13,309 nt of DNA, taken from NCBI GenBank assembly GCA_902493665.1, contig CABUQL010000012.1, forward strand, positions 1-13,309, written 5' to 3'. This document shows positions 1-6,541 of this stretch, piece after piece; position 1 is the first letter of the stretch; the number at the start of each line of letters is the position of its first letter. Below the pieces are notes generated by a model, which made no database searches, had not been told where the DNA came from, and was given only the letters and a program-made list of their open reading frames with translations. The DNA is from an uncultured Eubacteriales bacterium (lineage in GTDB: Bacteria; Bacillota; Clostridia; UMGS1810). A program made the position numbers and the translations under genes.

Positions 1-45
1 GACGCACTAAAAAGCCGATTTGATATTGTGTTTGATTTTTTATTC

Positions 46-678
46 CTAGTCAAATTCGACCTCGAAATTTTTGTCATCTTTTGCGTCAAAGCACATTTTA
101 ATCTGCTCTTTTGTTGTTTTTTCCTCAGCAAGAGGGGGCAGATTATCGATATCAAAATATCCGCTCTGCGTTGTTTCGGAGTTTTCTTTAAAACTTCCGC
201 TTATCGCACGGCACAAAACAAAAATCTTGCATATGCTGTGAACGTAAATTCCTGCATTGCGCTTGTTTCTGTCGTGGAGCGCTATAACTCTTACCGCTTC
301 GCCTTTGATGCCCGCTTCTTCATAAAGCTCTTTTACGGTGTTTGATTTTACCGTTTCCATTTCGTCAACCCAGCCGCCGGGGAGTGACCATCTGCCGTCG
401 CTTTCTTTTACAAGAAGGATTTTGTTATCTTTAAATACAACGGCTCTTGTGTCGAGCTTTGGTGTTTTAAAACCTGTTTCATTGCAGAAAACATCTTTAA
501 CCTTTTCAAGTGAAACACCTGTTTTAAGACTCATCATTTCTGCGGATATTTCGCGTATTCTTTCAAATCTTTCTCTGTCAAACACATCTTTTGAATACTC
601 AAGACCTGCCTGTGCAAGAAACTGAAGCTCACGCGCCCATGCTAAAACGGGTTCAAGAGTTTTTTCGTTTTTATCCAA
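46..678 (-). CDS. Nudix hydrolase with N-terminal extension domain
   Basis: The 210-residue product has a canonical Nudix box at residues 102-124 (G-x5-E-x7-KELYEEAGI). Lys replaces the first Arg of REUxEE; the metal-binding acidic residues are intact. Residues about 8-65, with WARELQFLAQAGLEYSKDVF and an ERFERIREI-like helix, resemble the N-terminal domain of the family described as hydrolases of X-linked nucleoside diphosphates, and the length of about 205-210 fits. These cytosolic enzymes usually cleave an ADP-X bond, for example ADP-ribose; the substrate here cannot be read from sequence. The start is TTG at 678-676, chosen because AGGAGGT (minus strand, 691-685) lies 6 nt upstream and no ATG is better placed. 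The gene follows uxuA on the same strand, but a probable terminator separates them, so it may have its own weak promoter. Confidence 0.9.
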   Translation of the reverse strand: MDKNEKTLEPVLAWARELQFLAQAGLEYSKDVFDRERFERIREISAEMMSLKTGVSLEKVKDVFCNETGFKTPKLDTRAVVFKDNKILLVKESDGRWSLPGGWVDEMETVKSNTVKELYEEAGIKGEAVRVIALHDRNKRNAGIYVHSICKIFVLCRAISGSFKENSETTQSGYFDIDNLPPLAEEKTTKEQIKMCFDAKDDKNFEVEFD

Positions 679-712
679 GTAAAAACCTCCTAAGTTATAA
701 TGTGAAAAATAA

Positions 713-762
713 AAAGGGGGTACATATAAACCGCAAAATGCACTTTATACAATAACCCCTTT
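713..762 (-). terminator. Probable Rho-independent terminator of uxuA
   Basis: Read on the minus strand, AAAGGGG (762-756) pairs with CCCCTTT (719-713). A second nested helix, TATAAA with TTTATA, lies inside the loop. The 3' arm runs into a T-rich stretch (CTTTTTATTTTT, to about 704). The stem is interrupted and the total loop is long, so termination may be partial. It lies in the gap between the uxuA stop and the Nudix gene. Confidence 0.55.
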
Positions 763-773
763 GTTATTAAATG

Positions 774-1811
774 TTATTTATTTTTCTGAATTGCTTCCCA
801 AAGACCGTTGATATATGTTGCGCCGAGCGCTCTGTCGAAAAGACCGTAGCCCGGTTTTCCCGTTTCGCCCCAAATCATTCTTCCGTGGTCGGGTCTTATG
901 TATCCTTTAAAGTTTACATCGTCGTAAGCTTTCATAATTTCAAATAAATCAAGCGAACCGCATGAAGATAAATGAGCTGATTCTTCAAAACATTTTTCAC
1001 CTGTGATTTTAATGTTTCTTACGTGGCCGAAGTGGATTCTGTCGCCGAATTCTCTTATCATTTCGGGAATGTCGTTTGCCGGTGAGCATCCGAATGCACC
1101 TGCGCAAAGCGTAATACCGTTGTTTGTACTCGGAACGATTTTTGCAAGATGTCTTAACGAATTTATATCCGTAATGATTCTGGGAAGTCCGAATACGGGC
1201 CAGGGGGGATCATCCGGGTGTATAGCCATTTTCATGCCAACCTCGTCACAGACACCTACAACCTTTTCAAGGAAGTATTTAAGGTTGTCCCATAAAATAT
1301 CGTCGGTAACATCTTCGTATGCTTTAATAAGTCCCACGAGTTCTTCTTTTGTGTAACCTATATCCCAGCCGGGGAGCGATAAATCTCCTGCCATAGGATC
1401 GATTTTGTCAGCTTCCTCCTGAACGTAAATAAGAGCGTTTGAACCGTCGGGAAGTTTGTGTGCAAGTTCTGTTCTTGTCCAGTCAAAAACAGGCATAAAG
1501 TTGTAGCAGATGACTTCAACACCGGCTTTTGCAAGACGTCTTACCGTTGTGCAGAAGTTTTCGATATATTTATCCCTTGTAGGTCTTCCGAGTTTTATGT
1601 CCTCATGAACGGGAACACTTTCTATAACTTTAAGTTCAAGACCGGCATTTTCAACTTTTTCTTTAAGCGAGAAAATTGATTCTTCGCTCCATGCCTGACC
1701 TACGGGAACGTCGTAAACGGCGGAAACAACACCTGTCATACCGGGAATTTGTCTTATCTGACTTAGTGTAACCGGATCGCTGTCGCCGTACCATCTCATA
1801 GTGAGCTTCAT
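774..1811 (-). CDS. uxuA: Mannonate dehydratase
   Basis: UxuA converts D-mannonate to 2-keto-3-deoxy-D-gluconate, a cytosolic step in glucuronate breakdown. The 345-residue product is a TIM-barrel protein of the short Firmicutes form, near the usual 350-360 residues. It opens with MKLTMRWYGDSDPVTLSQIRQ and carries GVEVICYNFMPVFDWTRT (98-114) and AIHPDDPPWPVFGLPRI (196-212). The four residues expected to hold the catalytic Mn2+ are visible: His198, Cys236 (GITLCAGAFG), His263 (IHFGHVRN) and Asp308 (YIRPDHGR). The start is ATG at 1811-1809, with AAGGAGG 8 nt upstream. The open frame continues to 2174 but that part overlaps the divergent proC and has no family similarity. No uxuB, kdgK or kdgA lies in the window, so the rest of the pathway must be encoded elsewhere. 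Confidence 0.96.
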   Translation of the reverse strand: MKLTMRWYGDSDPVTLSQIRQIPGMTGVVSAVYDVPVGQAWSEESIFSLKEKVENAGLELKVIESVPVHEDIKLGRPTRDKYIENFCTTVRRLAKAGVEVICYNFMPVFDWTRTELAHKLPDGSNALIYVQEEADKIDPMAGDLSLPGWDIGYTKEELVGLIKAYEDVTDDILWDNLKYFLEKVVGVCDEVGMKMAIHPDDPPWPVFGLPRIITDINSLRHLAKIVPSTNNGITLCAGAFGCSPANDIPEMIREFGDRIHFGHVRNIKITGEKCFEESAHLSSCGSLDLFEIMKAYDDVNFKGYIRPDHGRMIWGETGKPGYGLFDRALGATYINGLWEAIQKNK

Positions 1812-1842
1812 TTTTTCATCCTCCTTATAACAATATATAATC

Positions 1843-1871
1843 ATTATATCATTAATGACTGAGGTAATCAA
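1843..1871 (-). promoter_or_regulatory. uxuA promoter (sigma-A, extended -10)
   Basis: On the minus strand, TTGATT (1871-1866) is followed after exactly 17 nt by TATAAT (1848-1843), preceded by TGA, giving an extended -10 TGATATAAT. The spacer contains the perfect palindrome TCATTAATGA (1849-1858), which touches the -10 and could be a repressor site; no known operator consensus was recognised. The -10 lies about 17 nt from the SD. Confidence 0.75.
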
Positions 1872-1984
1872 GGAATATTTTTCAAAAAACGTCAAAATTA
1901 TAAAAGAATTTGGTTGTTTACATAAAAAATCGTATTGCGTTTTGTGGATTTTGCAAGAAAAAATACCTTTTTGCCCAAAAGCTA

Positions 1985-2013
1985 TATACAAACACCCGTT
2001 TGTGTGATATAAT
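1985..2013 (+). promoter_or_regulatory. proC promoter (sigma-A, extended -10) with internal palindrome
   Basis: TATACA (1985-1990) and TATAAT (2008-2013) are 17 nt apart, and TGA directly before the -10 makes it extended. The inverted repeat ACAAAC-accc-GTTTGT (1988-2003) spans the end of the -35 and most of the spacer, a position where a bound regulator would block polymerase. Its regulator is unknown. Predicted transcription start is near 2020, about 40 nt before proC. Confidence 0.7.
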
Positions 2014-2058
2014 AATGAAACTTGGATTTTAGGTTTACATAAAACGGAAGGTGACATT

Positions 2059-2859
2059 ATGATAAATAAAAAAACGGGCTTTATAGGTGCAGGAAATATG
2101 GGGCTGTCCATAATGCGCGGTATGATCGGCTCGGAGTGCATAAGTAAACATAACATAAATGTGTATGACGTCAAATTTTCCGACTCGATTCCCGAAGGGG
2201 TAAATAAAATCAGTTCTTTAAAAGAACTTGTAAAAAGCAGCGACGTTATTGTTTTTGCAATAAAACCGAATGTTTTCGCAGCGGTTTTGAATGAAATAAA
2301 AACTGTGGAAAATTATGATAAAAAAGTATATATCTCAATTGCGGCGGGAATTACTACAGATTATATAAAAAGTGTGCTCGGAAATATTAAGGTTACAAGA
2401 GTAATGCCGAACCTTGCGCTATCTGTGGGAGAGGGTATGACCGTTGTATGCCCGTATGACGGAATTGACGAAGAAAATCTTTCGGTTCTCGGCGATATCT
2501 TTAATTCGTGCGGAAAAATGCGAATTATGGACGAAAGTTATATCGATAAGGCAATTGCAATAAACGGCAGCGGTCCGGCGTATGTTTTTATGTTTATAGA
2601 GGCGCTTGCCGATGCGGGAGTTAAAAACGGTCTTACAAGAGATGACGCATACTTTATTGCGGCGCAGACGGTTTTGGGCTCTGCAAAAATGGTTCTTGAT
2701 ACAAACGAAAATCCCGCAAAGCTCAAAGATATGGTTTGCTCGCCGGCAGGAACCACGATTGACGCTGTTATTGAGCTTGAAAACAAAGGATTTCGTTCCG
2801 CGGTAATCGGTGCGGTTGAAAAGTGCACCGAAAAAGCTTTGAAAATGAGCGGAAAATAA
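2059..2859 (+). CDS. proC: Pyrroline-5-carboxylate reductase
   Basis: ProC reduces 1-pyrroline-5-carboxylate to L-proline with NAD(P)H, the last step of proline synthesis, in the cytosol. The 266-residue length is normal for the family. The N-terminal Rossmann motif GFIGAGNMG is at residues 7-15, VIVFAIKPN at 63-71, the VMPN motif at 115-118, GSGPAYVF at 170-177, and the C-terminal dimer and active-site signature SPAGTTIDAV at 228-237. The start is ATG, with GAAGGTGA 4 nt upstream. The gene is divergent from uxuA. The 63-nt gap to the next gene has no convincing terminator, so it probably leads a proC-spoIIM-xerD transcript. Confidence 0.97.
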   Translation: MINKKTGFIGAGNMGLSIMRGMIGSECISKHNINVYDVKFSDSIPEGVNKISSLKELVKSSDVIVFAIKPNVFAAVLNEIKTVENYDKKVYISIAAGITTDYIKSVLGNIKVTRVMPNLALSVGEGMTVVCPYDGIDEENLSVLGDIFNSCGKMRIMDESYIDKAIAINGSGPAYVFMFIEALADAGVKNGLTRDDAYFIAAQTVLGSAKMVLDTNENPAKLKDMVCSPAGTTIDAVIELENKGFRSAVIGAVEKCTEKALKMSGK

Positions 2860-2922
2860 AAAGAATTTTTTAATGTTTGTCTTCATATATATTTAAAAAA
2901 CTTATATTTGGAGATAAAACAA

Positions 2923-3501
2923 ATGGCAAAAAGACACATTATAAAAAGATACATACAAAAAAACTACATTATATATATAGTATCTGCAATTGTTTTTGTT
3001 GCGGCGGTTGTGCTCGGAGTCTCATCGTCACTTGCGGTTGACGGCGAAAAAACCTCTGAACTTACAAAGGTGTGCGATGCGGTCTTTTCAAAGAATTTCA
3101 CATGCGATTACAAACTTATGGCGAAAAGATGTATTATCGATAACTTAAAAATCATCTTGCCGTGTTTTGTTCTTTCGCTTTTGCCTTTCACATCGTTTTT
3201 TTGTATGGCGCCCGTTGCATTTAAAGGTTTTGCGGCAGGATTCACATCGGGGTTTGTCATTTTAAAATACAAAACAAAAGGACTTATGTATATTTTAATG
3301 TATCTTGTTCCGGGATATGTTTTTCTTCTTCCGGTTTTGTTCTTTATGTGTTCTTTGTGTATTTCGTTTGCCTTTTCATACAAAAATACAAAAGAGGGCG
3401 TTACGCCGTTTTTTGCGGTTATGTTTATTATATATTTGCTGCTTACGGTTTTGGAAATCTGCGGCGGATTTTTTTCTTCATTATTATTAAAGAATTTTTA
3501 A
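2923..3501 (+). CDS. spoIIM: Stage II sporulation protein M-like membrane protein
   Basis: SpoIIM acts in the DMP complex (SpoIID, SpoIIM, SpoIIP) that remodels septal peptidoglycan during forespore engulfment. The 192-residue product is very hydrophobic, with about five membrane segments (roughly residues 15-36, 74-92, 96-114, 120-152 and 162-185) and a basic N-terminus. The central APVAFKGFAAGFTSGFVILK resembles the Gly-rich core of the SpoIIM/DUF95 family, and the length is close to the roughly 210 residues of the Bacillus protein. I chose ATG at 2923 because GGAG (2910-2913) lies 9 nt upstream; an upstream TTG at 2908 overlaps that SD. Similarity is at the level of family pattern, but the adjacent xerD matches the spoIIM/xerD neighbourhood of Bacillus and supports the call. 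Other DUF95 membrane proteins are the main alternative. Confidence 0.72.
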   Translation: MAKRHIIKRYIQKNYIIYIVSAIVFVAAVVLGVSSSLAVDGEKTSELTKVCDAVFSKNFTCDYKLMAKRCIIDNLKIILPCFVLSLLPFTSFFCMAPVAFKGFAAGFTSGFVILKYKTKGLMYILMYLVPGYVFLLPVLFFMCSLCISFAFSYKNTKEGVTPFFAVMFIIYLLLTVLEICGGFFSSLLLKNF

Positions 3502-3521
3502 GTTTATCGGAGATGAGTTGT

Positions 3522-4403
3522 TTGGCTGACATAATTAAAGAATTTGCCGGTTATCTCGAAGACGGAAGAGGAGCTTCAAAAAGCACCGTTCAGTCGTACT
3601 GCAGAGATATAAAGCAATACAATAATTATTTAAATTCAAATTTTACCGACTTTCAAAGAGCCGGAAAAACAAATCTTGTTTCGTACATAATGACGATGCA
3701 AAAAAAAGGACGTGCTCCGTCAAGTATTACAAGAACAATGGCGTCGCTCAGAGCGTTTTATAAATTTGCTCTTGCGCATAGATATGTCGATTCCGACCCG
3801 ACATATAAGCTGGAGGCACCGAAACAGGAGAAAAAGCTTCCGTCAATACTTACGGTTGAAGAAGTTGATTTGCTTTTGAGCCAACCCGATGTGTCCACTT
3901 TTAAAGGAAAAAGGGACAAGGCCATGCTTGAACTTATATATGCGTCAGGAATAAAGGTGTCGGAGCTTGTTATGCTCGACCTTGAAGACGTTGAGCTTGA
4001 TTTGGGATTTGTAAAGTGCGTTTCGGGACCGAGGGCAAGAATTATTCCGCTCGGGTCAAAGTGCATAAAGGCACTGGGCGATTATCTTAAATTTTCAAGA
4101 AGCTTTCTTGCTGCCGACAAAGATTCGGGAAAGCTTTTTGTAAATTGCAGCGGGACAAACCTCACGCGCCAGGGTTTTTGGAAGATAATAAAAGAATACA
4201 AGGAAAAAGCACATATTGAAAAGGATATAACTCCGCATACACTGCGCCACTCGTTTGCGGCACATCTTTTGGAAAACGGGGCAGACCTTTCATCAATTCA
4301 GGAAATGCTCGGACACAGTGATATAGCGTCAACACAGATTTACACAAAGCTTGTAAAGACGCGTATTAAAGAGGTTTATAACAAAGCTCATCCGAGAGCG
4401 TAA
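3522..4403 (+). CDS. xerD: XerD-like tyrosine recombinase with atypical active site
   Basis: XerD with XerC normally resolves chromosome dimers at dif. The 293-residue product has the N-terminal SAM-like core-binding domain (about 1-90, with RGASKSTVQSYCRDIKQY) and the C-terminal catalytic domain (about 105-293), and ends in HPRA like E. coli XerD. His239 and Arg242 (HTLRH), His265 (LGHSD) and the nucleophile Tyr274 (TQIYTKL) are present. Two usual residues are not: GIKVSEL has Lys145 where Arg is expected, and the beta-hairpin usually reading GKGNKER is VSGPRAR (167-173), without the catalytic Lys. The start is TTG at 3522, 9 nt after GGAG; an ATG at 3513 directly abuts the SD and is less likely, and the longer frame from 3348 overlaps spoIIM. 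The 20-nt gap to spoIIM suggests co-transcription. It could be a divergent paralogue rather than the housekeeping XerD. Confidence 0.85.
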   Translation: MADIIKEFAGYLEDGRGASKSTVQSYCRDIKQYNNYLNSNFTDFQRAGKTNLVSYIMTMQKKGRAPSSITRTMASLRAFYKFALAHRYVDSDPTYKLEAPKQEKKLPSILTVEEVDLLLSQPDVSTFKGKRDKAMLELIYASGIKVSELVMLDLEDVELDLGFVKCVSGPRARIIPLGSKCIKALGDYLKFSRSFLAADKDSGKLFVNCSGTNLTRQGFWKIIKEYKEKAHIEKDITPHTLRHSFAAHLLENGADLSSIQEMLGHSDIASTQIYTKLVKTRIKEVYNKAHPRA

Positions 4404-4488
4404 AAAACTTAAAAACTCAACAATTTTTCTTTGAAAAGCATAGAAAAACAAGAAAAAACTGAAAAACATACATATAAAATCTATATAT

Positions 4489-4524
4489 AATGCACAAATT
4501 TTAAAATTAAATTTGTGCATTTTT
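4489..4524 (+). terminator. Rho-independent terminator of the xerD operon
   Basis: AATGCACAAATTT (4489-4501) and AAATTTGTGCATT (4509-4521) form a perfect 13-bp stem with a 7-nt loop, followed by a T run (4520-4524). The T run is only on the plus-strand 3' side. It ends the upstream transcript before the ribosomal promoter. The 85 bases between the xerD stop and this stem are A-rich and hold nothing else recognisable. Confidence 0.85.
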
Positions 4525-4565
4525 CACGAAATTTTTAAAAAAGTGCAAAATATTGCTTCAAACCG

Positions 4566-4604
4566 AAAAAAAAACTTGCAATATAATAATAAATGTTGTA
4601 AAAT
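4566..4604 (+). promoter_or_regulatory. S10 operon promoter with upstream A-tract
   Basis: TTGCAA (4576-4581) and TAAAAT (4599-4604) are separated by 17 nt. A run of nine A residues (4566-4574) lies directly upstream of the -35 and resembles an UP element, as expected for a strong ribosomal promoter. Predicted transcription start is a G near 4611, which would suit initiation sensitive to the GTP pool. An additional TATAAT (4582-4587) has no good -35. Confidence 0.65.
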
Positions 4605-4639
4605 ATTTTAGTGTGGCATTGACATACGATGATGCGGGA

Positions 4640-4812
4640 GGTTGCAGTACCGGCAAACGGTGCTAATTTCCGCGGAGAATGTCCGAATCTTGAACTCGGG
4701 CGGCGTAACCACAGTACAATAGTATATGCTACAGTATTATTATGCCAAGTTTTGAGATCAAAACTTGGATTTATAATGTATATGGCACGAAACACACGGC
4801 TAAGTGTACTGT
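4640..4812 (+). promoter_or_regulatory. Structured RNA leader of the S10 operon, class unknown
   Basis: Hand folding of the leader gives two abutting domains. Domain 1: GGTTGC (4640-4645) pairs with GTAACC (4705-4710) and encloses AGTACCG/CGGTGCT (4646-4652 with 4658-4664, loop GCAAA) and CCGC/GCGG (4670-4673 with 4700-4703) with inner CCGA/TCGG (4683-4686 with 4696-4699). Domain 2: ACAGTACA (4711-4718) pairs perfectly with TGTACTGT (4805-4812) and encloses a long hairpin whose tip is CCAAGTTTTG/CAAAACTTGG (4745-4754 with 4759-4768, loop AGAT), extended by ATTAT/ATAAT (4736-4740 with 4773-4777). Domain 1 is about 56% G+C by hand count, in AT-rich surroundings. It lies between the promoter and rpsJ, so control of ribosomal protein synthesis is the natural inference. 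No protein or ligand can be assigned from sequence. Confidence 0.55.
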
Positions 4813-4862
4813 TTTATGATTGTCGTAATGCGAACAAAACAATACGATAAGGAGGTACTACA

Positions 4863-5177
4863 ATGGCTAAAAGTCAGAAAATCAGAATTAAGCTTAAAGC
4901 ATATGACCATCAGTTGGTTGATCAGTCGGCACAGAAGCTGGTTGAAACGGCTTTAAGAACAGGTGCGAAGGTATCGGGACCGATTCCCCTTCCCACAAAG
5001 AAAGAGGTTGTTACAATTCTCAGAGCGGTTCACAAGTATAAAGATTCCCGTGAACAGTTCGAAATGAGAACACACAAACGTATGATTGATATTTTGGAGC
5101 CTACTTCAAAAACAATCGACACACTTCTTAAAATATCATTGCCGGCTGGCGTTGATATAGAAATCAAGCAGATATAA
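4863..5177 (+). CDS. rpsJ: 30S ribosomal protein S10 (NusE)
   Basis: S10 is part of the head of the small subunit and, as NusE, joins transcription antitermination complexes with NusB. The 104-residue length is normal. Conserved segments are [10 protein letters not shown] (7-16), GPIPLPT (39-45) and [12 protein letters not shown] (62-73). ATG is preceded by AAGGAGGT with 6 nt spacing. It is the first gene of the S10-spc cluster, about 250 nt downstream of the predicted transcription start. Confidence 0.98.
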   Translation: MAKSQKIRIKLKAYDHQLVDQSAQKLVETALRTGAKVSGPIPLPTKKEVVTILRAVHKYKDSREQFEMRTHKRMIDILEPTSKTIDTLLKISLPAGVDIEIKQI

Positions 5178-5186
5178 CTTGATTTG

Positions 5187-5230
5187 GCGGCTTTTTAAGC
5201 TGCAGGTAATGTTGGGTGTTAAATCTCAAC
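5187..5230 (+). promoter_or_regulatory. Two small hairpins between rpsJ and rplC
   Basis: The 81-nt gap is the longest inside the ribosomal cluster. GCGGCTT (5187-5193) pairs with AAGCTGC (5197-5203) over a TTT loop, and GTTGGG (5211-5216) pairs with CTCAAC (5225-5230); each stem includes one G-U pair. There is no T run, so these are not a standard terminator. A processing site, mRNA stabiliser or weak attenuator is possible. The SD of rplC (AGGAGG, 5243-5248) lies outside the stems. Confidence 0.35.
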
Positions 5231-5258
5231 CAATAACCGTATAGGAGGAAAAACAGAA

Positions 5259-5888
5259 ATGCAGAAAGCAATTTTAGGAAGAAAGCTTGGTATGACTCAG
5301 GTTTTCACAGAAGACGGAACAGTTATTCCCGTAACAGTTATCGAAGCGGGTCCTGTAACCGTTACACAGCTCAAAACCGTTGAAAATGACGGCTACAGCG
5401 CTGTTCAGGTTGGCTTTGCGGATGCAAAGGAAAAATCTTTAAACAAACCGAAAAAAGGTCATTTTGACAAAGCCGGTGTAGGTTACAAAAGGGTTTTGAG
5501 AGAATTCAGATTTGACGGTGAAACAGAATACAAACTCGGCGATGAAATCAAGGCCGATGTATTTGCAGCCGGAGATAAAATCGATGTAACCGGTATAAGC
5601 AAAGGTAAAGGCTTTGCAGGTACAGTTAAGAGATGGGGAACTCACAGAGGACCTATGAGCCACGGTTCGGGTTACCACAGAGGCGTAGGTTCGATGGGTG
5701 CTTGTTCAACTCCTTCAAGAGTTATGAAAAACAAAAAGCTCCCCGGACATCTCGGTGTAGAACAGGTTACAGTTCAGAATCTTGACGTTGTAAGAGTTGA
5801 CGCGGAAAAGAATCTTATTTTGGTCAAAGGTGCCGTTCCGGGCCCCAAAGGCGGACTTCTCACAATATCAAATACTGTGAAAGCGTAA
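5259..5888 (+). CDS. rplC: 50S ribosomal protein L3
   Basis: L3 is an early-assembling large-subunit protein whose extended loop approaches the peptidyl transferase centre. The 209-residue product starts [16 protein letters not shown] and has [12 protein letters not shown] (117-127), the long loop with [20 protein letters not shown] (135-154), KKLPGHLG (159-166) and the terminal [11 protein letters not shown] (189-199), all in family order. Length is typical. ATG is 10 nt after AGGAGG. Confidence 0.98.
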   Translation: MQKAILGRKLGMTQVFTEDGTVIPVTVIEAGPVTVTQLKTVENDGYSAVQVGFADAKEKSLNKPKKGHFDKAGVGYKRVLREFRFDGETEYKLGDEIKADVFAAGDKIDVTGISKGKGFAGTVKRWGTHRGPMSHGSGYHRGVGSMGACSTPSRVMKNKKLPGHLGVEQVTVQNLDVVRVDAEKNLILVKGAVPGPKGGLLTISNTVKA

Positions 5889-5917
5889 GTTATATCTTAA
5901 GAAAGGAGGACTAAAAT

Positions 5918-6541
5918 ATGCCTAAAGTAGATTTATATAAAATGGACGGAAGTCAGGCAGGTACAATCGAGCTCAGCGACGTTATTTTCGGTCAGGAAGT
6001 AAACGTAAGCGTTATGCATCAGGTTGTTGTAAATTACCTGGCTAATCAAAGACAGGGAACGCAGAGCACAAAAACGCGTTCTGAAGTAAGCGGCGGAGGA
6101 GTTAAACCCTGGAGACAAAAGGGTACAGGCCGTGCAAGACAAGGTAGCATAAGAGCTACACAGTGGATTAAGGGCGGTATCGCACTCGGACCCAAGCCGA
6201 GAGATTACAGTTACACTCTTAATAAAAAAGTTAAGAGATTGGCTCTTAAATCTGCACTCAGCTCTAAAGCAGGCGAAAACGAAATTAAAGTTATCGAAGA
6301 TTTGAAAGTTTCCGAAATCAAAACAAAAACAGTTGCAGATATGCTTAAAAATCTTAATGTTAACGACAAAGCTCTTATCGTTACTTGCGACAAAGACGAT
6401 GTTATTGTTAAATCGGCAAGAAACATCAAAGGCGTTGACACAACATTTGTTAATGTTTTGAATGTTTACGATATTTTAAGTCACGATCAGCTTATTATTG
6501 CAAAAGAAGCAATAAGCAAGATTGAGGAGGTGTTTGCATAA
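5918..6541 (+). CDS. rplD: 50S ribosomal protein L4
   Basis: L4 binds 23S rRNA and lines the peptide exit tunnel; in E. coli it also represses its own S10 operon by binding the leader. The 207-residue length is typical. The conserved tunnel loop is at residues 52-79, including [17 protein letters not shown] (63-79). ATG follows GAAAGGAGG. Its stop overlaps the rplW start (TAATG). If the leader upstream of rpsJ is under feedback control, L4 is the first candidate regulator, by analogy only. Confidence 0.98.
   Translation: MPKVDLYKMDGSQAGTIELSDVIFGQEVNVSVMHQVVVNYLANQRQGTQSTKTRSEVSGGGVKPWRQKGTGRARQGSIRATQWIKGGIALGPKPRDYSYTLNKKVKRLALKSALSSKAGENEIKVIEDLKVSEIKTKTVADMLKNLNVNDKALIVTCDKDDVIVKSARNIKGVDTTFVNVLNVYDILSHDQLIIAKEAISKIEEVFA

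Noticed and set aside
1..45. Possible terminator or gene end left of the Nudix gene.
   Set aside because: No inverted repeat of useful length and no coding frame that matches anything; too close to the edge to judge.
1812..2174. Extension of the uxuA frame by 121 codons upstream.
   Set aside because: It overlaps divergent proC, lacks an SD, and the true N-terminus MKLTMRWYGD has its own SD at 1826-1820.
2860..2922. Possible sigma-E promoter or terminator between proC and spoIIM.
   Set aside because: CATATATA is a poor -10 match without a clear -35, and the only inverted repeat (TTTTTTAA/TTAAAAAA) is entirely A-T with a 19-nt or longer loop.
3348..3521. Extension of the xerD frame upstream into spoIIM.
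   Set aside because: The extra residues do not resemble the recombinase N-terminus, and the frame overlaps spoIIM; the TTG at 3522 has proper SD spacing.
4619..4624. Perfect TTGACA that could be a -35 for rpsJ.
   Set aside because: No -10-like sequence at 16-18 nt spacing downstream; the TTGCAA/TAAAAT pair just upstream is complete.
4629..4850. A 73-codon frame through the S10 leader whose TAA overlaps the rpsJ SD.
   Set aside because: No SD before its ATG, no recognisable protein family, and eight of its nine Arg codons are CGN while the flanking ribosomal genes mostly use AGA. Folded RNA explains the composition better. A translated leader peptide is not excluded.
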